DNA from: JAAYZQ01 sp034428935 | GTDB lineage: Bacteria; Chloroflexota; Anaerolineae; JAAYZQ01 | Direction: 5' to 3' | NCBI GenBank assembly: GCA_034428935.1 | Contig: DAOUHB010000259.1 | Location: 1-17,347 of the forward strand | Length of the DNA stretch: 17,347 bases | Part shown: positions 5,748-13,380 of the stretch, piece by piece | How the letters are laid out: every line of letters starts with the position of its first letter | Numbering within the stretch: the stretch's first letter is position 1 | Program-made: the position numbers and the translations under genes | The notes under the pieces: generated by a model | The model's database searches: none | Told to the model about the DNA's origin: nothing | Seen by the model: the letters and a program-made list of their open reading frames with translations, nothing else

Positions 5748-6413
5748 CTACGGCTCCGGGGGGACTTCGAAGCGATAGCCGACGCCGCGCACGGTGCGCA
5801 GGAAACGGGGATGGTCGGGATCGACCTCGATCTTCAGGCGGAGCCAGCGGACGTGGACGCTGAGGGTGCGCGTGTCCTCCACAAAGTCGGTATCCCACAC
5901 CTGGCGATAGATCTCGGGGCGGTTCAACACCTTGCCCTGGTTCTGCATAAAGAACGCCAGGAGCGATGCCTCCTTGGGGCGGAGCTGGATCAGATCTTGG
6001 CCCCGGCGCAGCACCCGGGTGTCGGGATCGAGGGTCAGCGAGCCCGCCGTAAGCTCGCGCCTGGTGAGCTTTTCGGCCAGCGCCTTGACGCGGTAGAGGA
6101 GCTTGCGAGAGGTAAAGGGCGGCGTCATGTAGGCGTCGGCCGCGGCCAGAATGCCGGCGTGGGCCCTTTCGACGAGGACGATGGTGGGCACGCCGGGCAG
6201 TTGGTCCCGAACCGAGCTGCACACGCCGTAGCCGTTGTTGCCGAAAGACGCCACGTCGACGACGAGCAGGTCGGGGGGCGTGGAGCGGACGCGGCTCAAT
6301 GCCTGCCTCTGGGTGCGCGTCACCGAAACCTGGTAGCCCTTGCGTAGCAGGCTGGGCACCAGCAAATCCGCCGTCGTAACGTCCTTTTCAACGAGCAGAA
6401 TTCGTAAGCTCAT
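5748..6413 (-). CDS. OmpR-family response regulator with a degenerate receiver
   Basis: The 221-residue protein has a receiver domain (1-115) and an OmpR/PhoB winged helix (about 125-219: LRPKEASLLAFFMQNQGKV, then VRGVGYRFE). The receiver keeps the candidate phospho-acceptor Asp53 (LVVDVASF) and acidic residues Glu9 and Asp11. It lacks other switch residues: the Thr/Ser after strand 4 is Val (TIVLVER), and the Lys before Pro of strand 5 is replaced (YMTPPF instead of a TKPF-like motif). Normal phosphorylation signalling is therefore doubtful. ATG at 6413 is chosen because it begins the receiver exactly (MSLRILLVEKD). A TTG reading at 6476 would add 21 residues; the Shine-Dalgarno site for 6413 is weak. 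No kinase is adjacent. It diverges from glmS and lies just upstream of the lipoprotein gene. Confidence 0.88.
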   Translation of the reverse strand: MSLRILLVEKDVTTADLLVPSLLRKGYQVSVTRTQRQALSRVRSTPPDLLVVDVASFGNNGYGVCSSVRDQLPGVPTIVLVERAHAGILAAADAYMTPPFTSRKLLYRVKALAEKLTRRELTAGSLTLDPDTRVLRRGQDLIQLRPKEASLLAFFMQNQGKVLNRPEIYRQVWDTDFVEDTRTLSVHVRWLRLKIEVDPDHPRFLRTVRGVGYRFEVPPEP

Positions 6414-6526
6414 CCCGACTGTCCGCAACAGAGGCTCGAGGCGTGGGTCCATGCGGCTGCGGTCCCGTGCTTGCAAGCCATGGGCGTGGCGCTGCCACCC
6501 TGTCCAAACCGGTGGTCCACGGGACC

Positions 6527-6555
6527 ATTATAACTGAAGTCCATCTTTTCTGCAA
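6527..6555 (-). promoter_or_regulatory. Promoter of the OmpR-type regulator
   Basis: On the minus strand, TTGCAG (6550-6555) and TATAAT (6527-6532) are 17 bases apart. The start is expected near 6520, giving a leader of about 107 bases to the ATG at 6413. Confidence 0.72.
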
Positions 6556-6660
6556 CCTCGCGCCGCCGGCCCGTAGGGCGGCCGACCGTCCCGCGAGCAC
6601 CGTTCGCCCCCGCTCGGCCCGGGTCGCCAGACCCGGGCCAGAACCGCCGTTCACGCCCGC

Positions 6661-6689
6661 TTGCATTTTCGGCGGTTTTGCCGTACAAT
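6661..6689 (+). promoter_or_regulatory. Promoter of glmS
   Basis: TTGCAT (6661-6666) and TACAAT (6684-6689) are 17 bases apart. Transcription should begin near 6696, about 50 bases before the ribozyme cleavage site. Confidence 0.72.
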
Positions 6690-6739
6690 GTTGGCGGCCG
6701 GAGAAAGGAGATAGATCGACAAGGCCGGACACGTCTCGA

Positions 6740-6962
6740 GGGAGATAGCGCCTGGGCCTCTCTGCCGCAGAGAGGTTGACGAGGAGGAGGTTCCTCGCTT
6801 CACGGCGAGGCTAACCACCACCCGGTGGGAAAATCGAGAGATCGGCGGATGCCTCCCGGGCCGGGACTGCGGCCCGTTTCTTCCCTCCAGTAGAGAATCA
6901 AGCCAGACAAATCCAAACACCCGGAAGCGGGACGCCCCCGGGCGGTCCTTCGGCTTCCCCTT
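6740..6962 (+). ncRNA. glmS ribozyme (glucosamine-6-phosphate riboswitch)
   Basis: This self-cleaving RNA uses glucosamine-6-phosphate as cofactor and lowers glmS mRNA when the product is plentiful. The conserved pieces are present in order: the cleavage site A|GCGCC (between 6747 and 6748), a hairpin CCTCTCT-GCCGC-AGAGAGG (6757-6775), then GTTGACGAGGAGG (6775-6787). Further on come ATCGGCGGATGCCTCC (6841-6856) and a GC hairpin CGGGCCG/CGGCCCG (6857-6876). A further hairpin near 6921-6956 (GGAAGC...GCTTCC) fits the P4 region. Between the core segments, about 40 bases with two extra hairpins (6793-6810 and 6815-6828) are inserted compared with the Bacillus and Thermoanaerobacter forms as I recall them. 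The element sits between a promoter and glmS, as expected. Confidence 0.93.
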
Positions 6963-6983
6963 TACGCACCAAGGAGGCACATC

Positions 6984-8825
6984 ATGTGTGGCATCGTCGG
7001 TTACGTCGGGGCGCGCCAGGCAGCGCCCATCATCTTTGACGGACTGAAGCGCCTCGAATACCGGGGCTACGACTCGGCAGGGATCGCCGTGGTGGACGAC
7101 GGCTGCGTGGCCGTCCGCCGCCAGCCCGGCAAGCTGGACAGGCTGGCCGCCATGTTGGACGCGGATCCGTTGTCGGGCCACATCGGCATGGGGCACACCC
7201 GTTGGGCCACCCACGGCGCCCCGTCGCAGGCAAACGCCCACCCCCACCAGGACTGCAGTGGGCAGGTGGTCGTCATTCAAAACGGCATCGTCGAGAACTA
7301 TCGCCCACTCCGCCAGGAACTGCAGGCGGCGGGCCATCGTTTCACCTCTGAAACCGACACGGAGGTCATCGTCCACCTGGTGGAGGCCTACCTCGACGAG
7401 GGCAACGACCTGGAGACCGCCGTGCGCCTCACCCTGGCGCGCATCGAGGGCGCCCACGCCATCGTCGTCCTCAGCAGCCGCGAGCCCGACCGGCTCATCG
7501 TCGCGCGCCTGGGCCACGCCGGTGGCGTGACCATCGGCCTGGGCGACGGCGAGAATTTCGTCGCCTCCGACATTCCCGCCATCCTCGACCACACGCAGCG
7601 GGTCATCCACCTCGACAGCCGCGAAATGGCAGTGGTCACCCGCGACAGCGCCCGCTTCCTCGACCTCGACGGCCGCCCGCTGCACAAAGAGGCCGTCGCC
7701 GTGCCCTGGGATCCCATCTCGGCAGCCAGAGGCGAGTACCGCCACTTCATGCACAAGGAGATCTGCGAGCAGGCCGAGGCCATGGGGCACACTATCGGCG
7801 GCCGGGTCGACCTGGAGGCCGGGCAGGTGCTGCTGCCCGAGATGAACCTCTCGCCCGAGCAGGCCCGGCGGATAGAGCGCATCGTCATCGTCGCCTGCGG
7901 CACCTCGGCCTACGCCGCGTTGGTGGGCAAGTTTCTCCTGGAGAACCTGGCCCGCATCCCGGTGGAGGTGGACTATGGCTCCGAATTCCGCTACCGCGAT
8001 CCCCTCATCGACGGCAGGACCGCCGTGCTGGCCATCACCCAGAGCGGCGAGACGGTGGACACCCTGGCCGCCATGGACGAGGCGCGGGGCAAAGGGGCGC
8101 TGCTGTGGTCCATCGTCAACGTCGCCGGCAGCCAGGCCGCGCGCCTGTCCGACGGCGTCATCTACATGCACGCCGGGCCCGAGATCGGCGTGGCCAGCAC
8201 CAAGGCCTTTACCACCTCCCTGGTGGACCTCTACCTCCTGGGCCTGTACCTGGGCCAGGCCCGGGGCTGCCTGGCTCCCCCACGGCTGCAACAGCTCCTG
8301 GACGATCTGCTGGCCCTGCCCAACCTGGCCGGGCAGGTGCTGAACAACGGCCACGAGTACGAGAAGCTGGCGAACCTCTTTTTCACGCGCGAGCACTTTT
8401 TGTATCTGGGCCGCGGGATCAACTATCCCATCGCCCTGGAGGGCGCCCTGAAGCTCAAGGAGATTAGCTACATCCACGCCGAGGGCTATCCCGCCGGCGA
8501 GATGAAGCACGGGCCCATCGCCCTCATCGACGAGCGGATGCCCGTCGTGGCCATCGCCGTCCAGGATAACGTCTACGAGAAGATGATCAGCCAGATCGAG
8601 CAGGTCAAGGCCCGGGGAGGGAAGGTCATTGCCGTCACCACCGAGGGAGATGACTTTGTGCCCACCAAGGCGGACTATGTCCTGCCCTTGCCGCGCACGT
8701 CGCCCTTGCTGACGCCGGTGCTCGCCGTGCTGCCCTTGCAACTCTTTGCCTACCACGTGGCGGTACGCCGTGGCGCCGACGTGGACCAGCCCCGTAACCT
8801 GGCCAAGAGCGTTACCGTGGAATAG
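6984..8825 (+). CDS. glmS: Glutamine-fructose-6-phosphate aminotransferase (isomerising)
   Basis: GlmS makes glucosamine-6-phosphate from fructose-6-phosphate and glutamine, the first step toward UDP-N-acetylglucosamine for cell envelope sugars. The 613-residue protein starts MCGIVGYVG, where Cys2 becomes the N-terminal nucleophile of the class II glutaminase domain (about 1-220; RGYDSAGIA, GHTRWATHG). Two sugar isomerase (SIS) domains follow, with ACGTSAYAALVG and TQSGETVDT in the first and GRGINYPIALEGALKLKEI in the second. The C-terminus PRNLAKSVTVE is the family signature. Length is normal. ATG at 6984 has AAGGAGG upstream. Expression is controlled by the glmS ribozyme in its leader. The gene is monocistronic, ending at a long hairpin. 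Confidence 0.97.
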   Translation: MCGIVGYVGARQAAPIIFDGLKRLEYRGYDSAGIAVVDDGCVAVRRQPGKLDRLAAMLDADPLSGHIGMGHTRWATHGAPSQANAHPHQDCSGQVVVIQNGIVENYRPLRQELQAAGHRFTSETDTEVIVHLVEAYLDEGNDLETAVRLTLARIEGAHAIVVLSSREPDRLIVARLGHAGGVTIGLGDGENFVASDIPAILDHTQRVIHLDSREMAVVTRDSARFLDLDGRPLHKEAVAVPWDPISAARGEYRHFMHKEICEQAEAMGHTIGGRVDLEAGQVLLPEMNLSPEQARRIERIVIVACGTSAYAALVGKFLLENLARIPVEVDYGSEFRYRDPLIDGRTAVLAITQSGETVDTLAAMDEARGKGALLWSIVNVAGSQAARLSDGVIYMHAGPEIGVASTKAFTTSLVDLYLLGLYLGQARGCLAPPRLQQLLDDLLALPNLAGQVLNNGHEYEKLANLFFTREHFLYLGRGINYPIALEGALKLKEISYIHAEGYPAGEMKHGPIALIDERMPVVAIAVQDNVYEKMISQIEQVKARGGKVIAVTTEGDDFVPTKADYVLPLPRTSPLLTPVLAVLPLQLFAYHVAVRRGADVDQPRNLAKSVTVE

Positions 8826-8841
8826 AGGACCCCCAACAGCA

Positions 8842-8879
8842 CTTCGGGCAGACGGCTTTTCCAAGCCGTCTGCCCGAAG
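8842..8879. terminator. Long perfect hairpin between convergent glmS and receiver gene
   Basis: The arms 8842-8858 and 8863-8879 form a perfect 17-bp stem with a four-base loop, starting 16 bases after the glmS stop. No T-run follows on either strand, so it may act as a mRNA-protecting or factor-assisted terminator. On the minus strand the loop reads GGAA, a GNRA tetraloop. Confidence 0.65.
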
Positions 8880-9080
8880 ATTAACGGTGCATGGCCACCG
8901 CGCCAACTCTGGTTTGTCGCCCGGGTGCCCATCTTCCGGCGTGCCCGGTGCCCTCCTGTATATGTGTACTATATCACAAAAAGGGGTTTCTACACGCCGG
9001 GATCGGTTGGAGGTAAAGGGTATCACCGTTGGACCCCGGTTGGATGGGTTGGAGGCGTTAGCTATCTGGCGGAGAGGAAC
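8880..9080. other. Non-coding gap between convergent genes
   Basis: About 200 bases lie between the glmS hairpin and the stop of the minus-strand receiver gene. They include an AT-rich patch (TATATGTGTACTATA near 8960-8974), but I see no coding sequence, RNA gene or clear terminator. Confidence 0.5.
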
Positions 9081-9494
9081 TCACGCCTGCCGGGCCGCGC
9101 CGGCTTCCGCTACTTCTACTGCCTCGCGGACGAGGGACCGGATCTGGGCGACGGTCAGGGGTTTGTCCACACAGCGGTGGACGTTAAGGCGCTCCTCCAT
9201 GGGCGCCCTTGATGGGTCGCGATAGCCGGTGAGCCAGACGATGGTGATGTCATGGTTATGCCGGCGGATGGCCTCCGTCAACTCGTAGCCGTCCATACGC
9301 GGCATGCGGAGGTCGGTGATGATGACGTCGAAACCGTCCTGGTCGAGAATCTCCAGGGCTTCCTGTCCGTCCTGTGCTGTCACAAGGGTGATGTCCCTGG
9401 CACTGGCAAGCGCATTGCTCCACACGAACAGCACCTGATCGTCGTCGTCTACCACGAGGATGCGCTTGTCTCCATCCTTGGTAATTGTTGTCAA
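9081..9494 (-). CDS. Single-domain response regulator (CheY/PilH-like receiver)
   Basis: The 137-residue protein is a receiver domain alone. All switch residues are present: an acidic pocket (Asp16-Asp19 run in ILVVDDDDQV), phospho-acceptor Asp61 (IITDLRMPRMDGYEL), Thr89 (WLTGY) and Lys111 (VDKPL). It has no output domain, so it would act by protein contact or as a phosphate sink. The start is a TTG at 9492-9494, chosen because AAGGAG lies seven to eight bases upstream and no better codon exists. It lies 152 bases after the hybrid response regulator on the same strand. A weak -10 (TACACT, 9554-9559) without a -35, and the palindrome TTGAATTCAA (9594-9603), are in that gap. It may be read from the main operon or on its own. 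The four-PAS kinase is the nearest possible phosphodonor. Confidence 0.9.
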   Translation of the reverse strand: MTTITKDGDKRILVVDDDDQVLFVWSNALASARDITLVTAQDGQEALEILDQDGFDVIITDLRMPRMDGYELTEAIRRHNHDITIVWLTGYRDPSRAPMEERLNVHRCVDKPLTVAQIRSLVREAVEVAEAGAARQA

Positions 9495-9646
9495 AGTTCA
9501 AGCTCCTTCCACATCGCTCCACTGCTCTCCTTGGAGGCGCCACAGCCCCGATTAGTGTACCACAGATCGGAGCCGCAGAGCGATGGACTCGGTTTGAATT
9601 CAAGTTGGTTCTAGCCCCCCTGGGTTGGATTCGTTGGAGCCCCTCA

Positions 9647-10366
9647 TCACTCCTTGAAGGTGTAACCAACCCCGCGCACGTTCAAAATGTGCCGGGGCCG
9701 GGTGGGATTGGGCTCCACCTTCCGCCGGAGGCGATAGATATACCATTTGATCACGTCTCGTGCTTCCTGCAAGTGATCGCACTCGTACTGCCGCACCACC
9801 TGGACCAGCTCCTGGGGCGAGATCACCCGGTGGGCGTTGTGCATCATATAGACCAACAGCTCGTACTCGCACGTCGTCAGCTCCAACGGCTCGCCGTTCA
9901 AGGTCACGCGCCGCCCCATGACGTCCGCCGTAAACGCGCCCCGCGCCACAATGTTCGAGGACTCGTCCTGCACCAGGCTCTGGCTCGCTCTCTTCTGCCG
10001 TTCCAGGGCTTCCTGCACGGTCTGGCGAATCTCTTGCACGCGCACGGGCTTGAGCATGTAGGCGTCGATCCCTTCCCGGATGGCCGCCATGGCCGAGTCC
10101 AGGGATCCATGGCCCGTGAGAATGATCGTCGCGGTGTTCGGCCAGCGCCACTTGATGGCCTCCAGCACCCGCAGTCCATCGACGCGCCCACCCAGCCGCA
10201 GGTCGAGGATGGATAGGTCATAATGGGTGTTGCGCAGGCACTCCAGGGCCTCCTCGCCGCTCGACGCCGTCTCCACAACGTGGCCCATGCCTTGCAGGGT
10301 CTCGGTCAACACGAAACGGATCTTTTCGTCGTCGTCAACGATCAGAGTGCGAACGATTTCAGGCAT
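9647..10366 (-). CDS. Response regulator: NtrC-like receiver with OmpR-type DNA-binding domain
   Basis: The 239-residue protein has a full receiver (1-120): Asp11-Asp13, phospho-acceptor Asp55, Thr84 and Lys106 in YMLKPV. The stretch LTGHGSLDSAMAAIREG is typical of NtrC-family receivers. The C-terminal half (about 145-238) is instead a winged helix of the OmpR/PhoB type, ending HILNVRGVGYTFKE; no AAA+ domain is present. It would bind DNA when phosphorylated by the kinase encoded just upstream. ATG at 10366 is chosen because GGAGAGAG stands ahead and it begins the receiver exactly. An ATG at 10396, four bases after the kinase stop, would add ten residues and is possible. It appears to be the last gene of the tight cheB-to-regulator operon and so its transcriptional output. 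Confidence 0.92.
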   Translation of the reverse strand: MPEIVRTLIVDDDEKIRFVLTETLQGMGHVVETASSGEEALECLRNTHYDLSILDLRLGGRVDGLRVLEAIKWRWPNTATIILTGHGSLDSAMAAIREGIDAYMLKPVRVQEIRQTVQEALERQKRASQSLVQDESSNIVARGAFTADVMGRRVTLNGEPLELTTCEYELLVYMMHNAHRVISPQELVQVVRQYECDHLQEARDVIKWYIYRLRRKVEPNPTRPRHILNVRGVGYTFKE

Positions 10367-10399
10367 CTTTGCTCTCTCCACTCTCGTAGTAGTCATTCA

Positions 10400-13024
10400 T
10401 CATGATACCGGCAGCCAAACTCCCACAATCGTCCCGCCTCCGGCGCGTGGCTGGACGGTGATCTGGCCCCCATGTTGGTGCACGATATTCTGGCTGATAA
10501 ACAGGCCCAGGCCCAGGCCCTCCGACTTGGTGCTGTGAAAGGGCTCGAAGAGGTGATCCCACATCTCTGGCGGCAGCCCCATCCCCGTGTCGGCGAATCG
10601 AATCCAGACCCCGTCCGGGTCGCACGTGCGCTGGCCCTCGATGCGCAACTGCCCGCCCTCGGGCATGGCGTCCAGGGCGTTGATGACCAGGTGTTGAAAT
10701 ACCTGGCTTATGGCCTCGGGCATGACCATCAACGGGGGCAAGGTCTCTTCCAGCTTGAGGATGACCTCGATGCCGCCGGCCTCGGAGCGCTTTTCCGTCA
10801 GTGGAAGCAGTTTCGTTATGAGGGCGTTCAGGGCGGCCGGCCGTCGCTCCTCCATTTCGGGCTGGCGATGCAGGGTGCGGAGCTGCACGACCACGGCCCT
10901 GGCCCGGTCCAGGGCGCTGCTCACCACCGCCAGATACGGACCGGGGTCGTGGCCGTCGGCCAGCGCTTCGCTCGCCAGGTCCAGGCAGCCGACGGCCGAC
11001 TGCAAGGGATTGTTGATCTCGTGGGCCAGCGACGCGGCCAGGCGGGCGGCCACCAGCAGCCTCTCCATCTGGACCACGGCCGCCTGGGCGTGCTTTTCTT
11101 CCGTGATGTCGGCAGCCACGCCGGCAATGCGCTGCGCCGGTCCCTCGACGGTCTCGACGGGAAAGGTCTGGGCGTGCAGCCAGCGGACCGAGGCGTCGGG
11201 CCACAGGATGCGAAACTCCTGGTTAAACTCCTTGGCATTCGACGCCCAGGCGGCCAGCACCCGATCTCGATCCTCGGGATGGATCGCGTCGACGGCGCGC
11301 TCTGGCCGCTCGAATATCTCCCTCACCGGCCAGCCCCACAGCTTCTCGAAGGTGGGGCTGACATAGAGGATGCGATGTGTGCCGGTCTCCATGAGCCAGA
11401 ACAACTCGTCAATGTTCTCCGCCAGCTCGCGGAAGCGCTCCTCGCTGACCCGCAGGGCCTCCAACGTGCTTCTCAGGTCGAGGGTCCGCTCGGCGACGCG
11501 CTGCTCCAGCTCGTCTCGGGCGTACCGCAACTCTGTAATGTCGGTCAGGATGAGGACGGCGCCCCGCATCTCGCCGTGCCTGTCATAGACCGGGGCGGCG
11601 CTGGTCAACAGCCAGCGCAGGCCCGCGGCTCCGTTCGCTTGTCCCCGTCGGCCCACTACGCCGTGCACCGTCTCGCCACGCAGCGCCCGCGCCACAGGCA
11701 ACCCGTCCGGCTGCAAGGGCTGCCCGTTGGCGTCGACGACCGCCGCCCGCCGCAACCGCTCGGCCAGCGACAGCTCCCAATCCGAGGCCGAGAGCCCCAG
11801 GAGCGCGCCGGCTGCGGCGTTGGTGCGGCTCACCCTGCCTTCCGCATCGTACAATATGATGCCGTCGGTGATGGACGAAATGACGGCGTCGAGCACCGCG
11901 GCGTGATCCTCGCTCTGCTGCCGGGCCTCCTGGGCCTGGGCCAGCAGCCACTCGCGCTCTCGCTCGGCCTCCTTCCGGGCCGAGACGTCGCGGATGAGCC
12001 AGCGCAGGCTGGCGGACCCGCCCTGGCCGGCCTTGCCCACTGAGGCCGACCCGGTTACGGACGCAAAGAACGGCTCTCGACCTGCCGGACGCAGTTGCAT
12101 CTCCCAGGGGCCGGCCGACTCCTCGCCGCTCTGGAGGGCGGTGAGGTGCAGATACCAGCTCCCTCGATCCCGGGGGTGAATGTAGGCTGCCAACGACTCG
12201 CCCACCAGGGACCCGTCCGGCGTCCCGAGCATGGCAGCGGCGGCGCGGTTGGCCTCCTCGACGACACCCTTGCAGTCGGTGACCACGTAGCCGTCGGGGG
12301 CCAGGGCAAAGAGCTCCTGGTAGCGCTGCCGCTCGGCCTCCAGCTCGCGGCGGGTGGCAAGGAGATCGTCGTTCTGAACGCGCAGCTCTTCGCCGGCTAT
12401 CGCCAGCTCCTCGTTGGCCAGCACCAGTTCCCGCGTTCGAAGCTGGACGATCTCTTCCAGTTCGTCGCGCATGCGGCGCACCTCGGCCTCGGCCTGCGCC
12501 CGCGCCGTGGTGTCCAGGGCCACACCCACCACGCCCGCGGCGTTGCCCTCGGCGTCGCTCAGCGCCTCGACGTGGACCTGCCAGACCCACCCTGCCTGGT
12601 GCAGCACCAGCTCTCCAGGCTCGCCCTCCAGGGCGCGGCGGTGGGCTTTCAGCAGATCCTCGTCCGGCGCGCCCATGGGAGAAACCTCCGACAGGTGGCG
12701 GCCGACCAGGTTTCCGGGCTTCGGGTCGAGAGCCGCCAGCCCCGTACCCTGAAGCGAGGTGAAGCGCAGCTCCCTGTCGACCGTCCAGGCAATGGCCGGC
12801 AACTGCTGGAGCAGCAGCCGCAGCTCGGCCTGGGCTCGCCGCAGGAGGACCGGCGTGCCCGTTTCGGGATCCAGGACGGCGTCGACAGCGCCCCCCACAG
12901 CCTCCTGGAGCATGGACTCGGTCTCCATGAACTCCCGGATGAGCTCCCGCACGCGGGTGCTGTCCAACTGTGTCGACGTCTGTTCCGCCATCAGGCGCGC
13001 CTCGGAACAAGATCGAGACGACAT
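10400..13024 (-). CDS. Soluble histidine kinase with four PAS domains
   Basis: The 874-residue cytoplasmic kinase has no membrane segment. From the N-terminus come PAS 1 (about 67-172), a coiled coil (about 180-235), PAS 2 (about 236-350, FALAPDGYVVTD), PAS 3 (about 374-497) and PAS 4 (about 527-642). The dimerisation domain carries the phosphorylated His668 (SLAHEINNPLQSA). The ATPase domain has an N box (HLVINALDAM), DTGMGLPPE, FEPFHSTKSEGLGLGL and a C-terminal GGGTIVGVWLP. The kinase core is NtrB/AtoS-like. The coiled coil EELRVQNDDLLATRRELEAE is of the kind that links CheR to PAS in CheB/CheR fusion proteins. ATG at 13024 has GGAGAG upstream. A GTG at 13033, overlapping the kaiB stop as GTGA, and an ATG at 12991 are alternatives. 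The likely partner is the response regulator just downstream. Confidence 0.92.
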   Translation of the reverse strand: MSSRSCSEARLMAEQTSTQLDSTRVRELIREFMETESMLQEAVGGAVDAVLDPETGTPVLLRRAQAELRLLLQQLPAIAWTVDRELRFTSLQGTGLAALDPKPGNLVGRHLSEVSPMGAPDEDLLKAHRRALEGEPGELVLHQAGWVWQVHVEALSDAEGNAAGVVGVALDTTARAQAEAEVRRMRDELEEIVQLRTRELVLANEELAIAGEELRVQNDDLLATRRELEAERQRYQELFALAPDGYVVTDCKGVVEEANRAAAAMLGTPDGSLVGESLAAYIHPRDRGSWYLHLTALQSGEESAGPWEMQLRPAGREPFFASVTGSASVGKAGQGGSASLRWLIRDVSARKEAEREREWLLAQAQEARQQSEDHAAVLDAVISSITDGIILYDAEGRVSRTNAAAGALLGLSASDWELSLAERLRRAAVVDANGQPLQPDGLPVARALRGETVHGVVGRRGQANGAAGLRWLLTSAAPVYDRHGEMRGAVLILTDITELRYARDELEQRVAERTLDLRSTLEALRVSEERFRELAENIDELFWLMETGTHRILYVSPTFEKLWGWPVREIFERPERAVDAIHPEDRDRVLAAWASNAKEFNQEFRILWPDASVRWLHAQTFPVETVEGPAQRIAGVAADITEEKHAQAAVVQMERLLVAARLAASLAHEINNPLQSAVGCLDLASEALADGHDPGPYLAVVSSALDRARAVVVQLRTLHRQPEMEERRPAALNALITKLLPLTEKRSEAGGIEVILKLEETLPPLMVMPEAISQVFQHLVINALDAMPEGGQLRIEGQRTCDPDGVWIRFADTGMGLPPEMWDHLFEPFHSTKSEGLGLGLFISQNIVHQHGGQITVQPRAGGGTIVGVWLPVS

Positions 13025-13029
13025 ACGAG

Positions 13030-13380
13030 TCACTCTCCGCGTCTGAACTCTATCCCGGGATCCAGGCCCAGGGCATACACCACCCTGTACAGGTTGCTCA
13101 GGTCGCCCGCGACCTGGATCATGGGAAGGGGCGCCAGCTTGATCAGGGTCGGTGTGACAAGCACGTGATCTTGCAGGGCGCGTTCCGGCTCCATCAAGAC
13201 GTCCACGATCTCGATCTCGAAATTCTCACGCCCCACCGCCTTTACCAGGGCGTCCAGGTTGGCCATGGCCCGCATCGAGTTCGGGCCCCTTCCGGCAACG
13301 TACAGGCGCAGCACGAGGATCCTCTCCGGGCCGGCCCCCTGCTCGTTCCACGCCGCGTCGGCTGGCCCGCTGTTATTCAC
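13030..13380 (-). CDS. kaiB: KaiB-like thioredoxin-fold protein
   Basis: The 116-residue protein matches KaiB along its length after an extra 20 residues: RLYVAGRGPNSMRAMANLD (25-43), IVDVLMEPERALQDHVLVTPTL (58-79) and AGDLSNLYRVVYALGL (91-106). In cyanobacteria KaiB changes fold, binds the KaiC CI ring and sets the dephosphorylation phase; in other bacteria the role is less clear. It sits directly after a KaiC homologue. The GTG start at 13378-13380 overlaps the kaiC end by eight bases and has a strong AGGAGG site inside the kaiC coding sequence. The stop TGA lies at the start of the kinase gene. No kaiA is visible. Whether it is fold-switching cannot be judged from the sequence. Confidence 0.92.
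   Translation of the reverse strand: MNNSGPADAAWNEQGAGPERILVLRLYVAGRGPNSMRAMANLDALVKAVGRENFEIEIVDVLMEPERALQDHVLVTPTLIKLAPLPMIQVAGDLSNLYRVVYALGLDPGIEFRRGE

Noticed and set aside
6651..9026. Very long open frame opposite glmS
   Set aside because: It is the mirror of a GC-biased gene; its product has no recognisable domain, while glmS on the other strand is certain.
10472..12043. Long plus-strand frame opposite the histidine kinase
   Set aside because: No ribosome site, no domain, and full overlap with a clear kinase on the minus strand.
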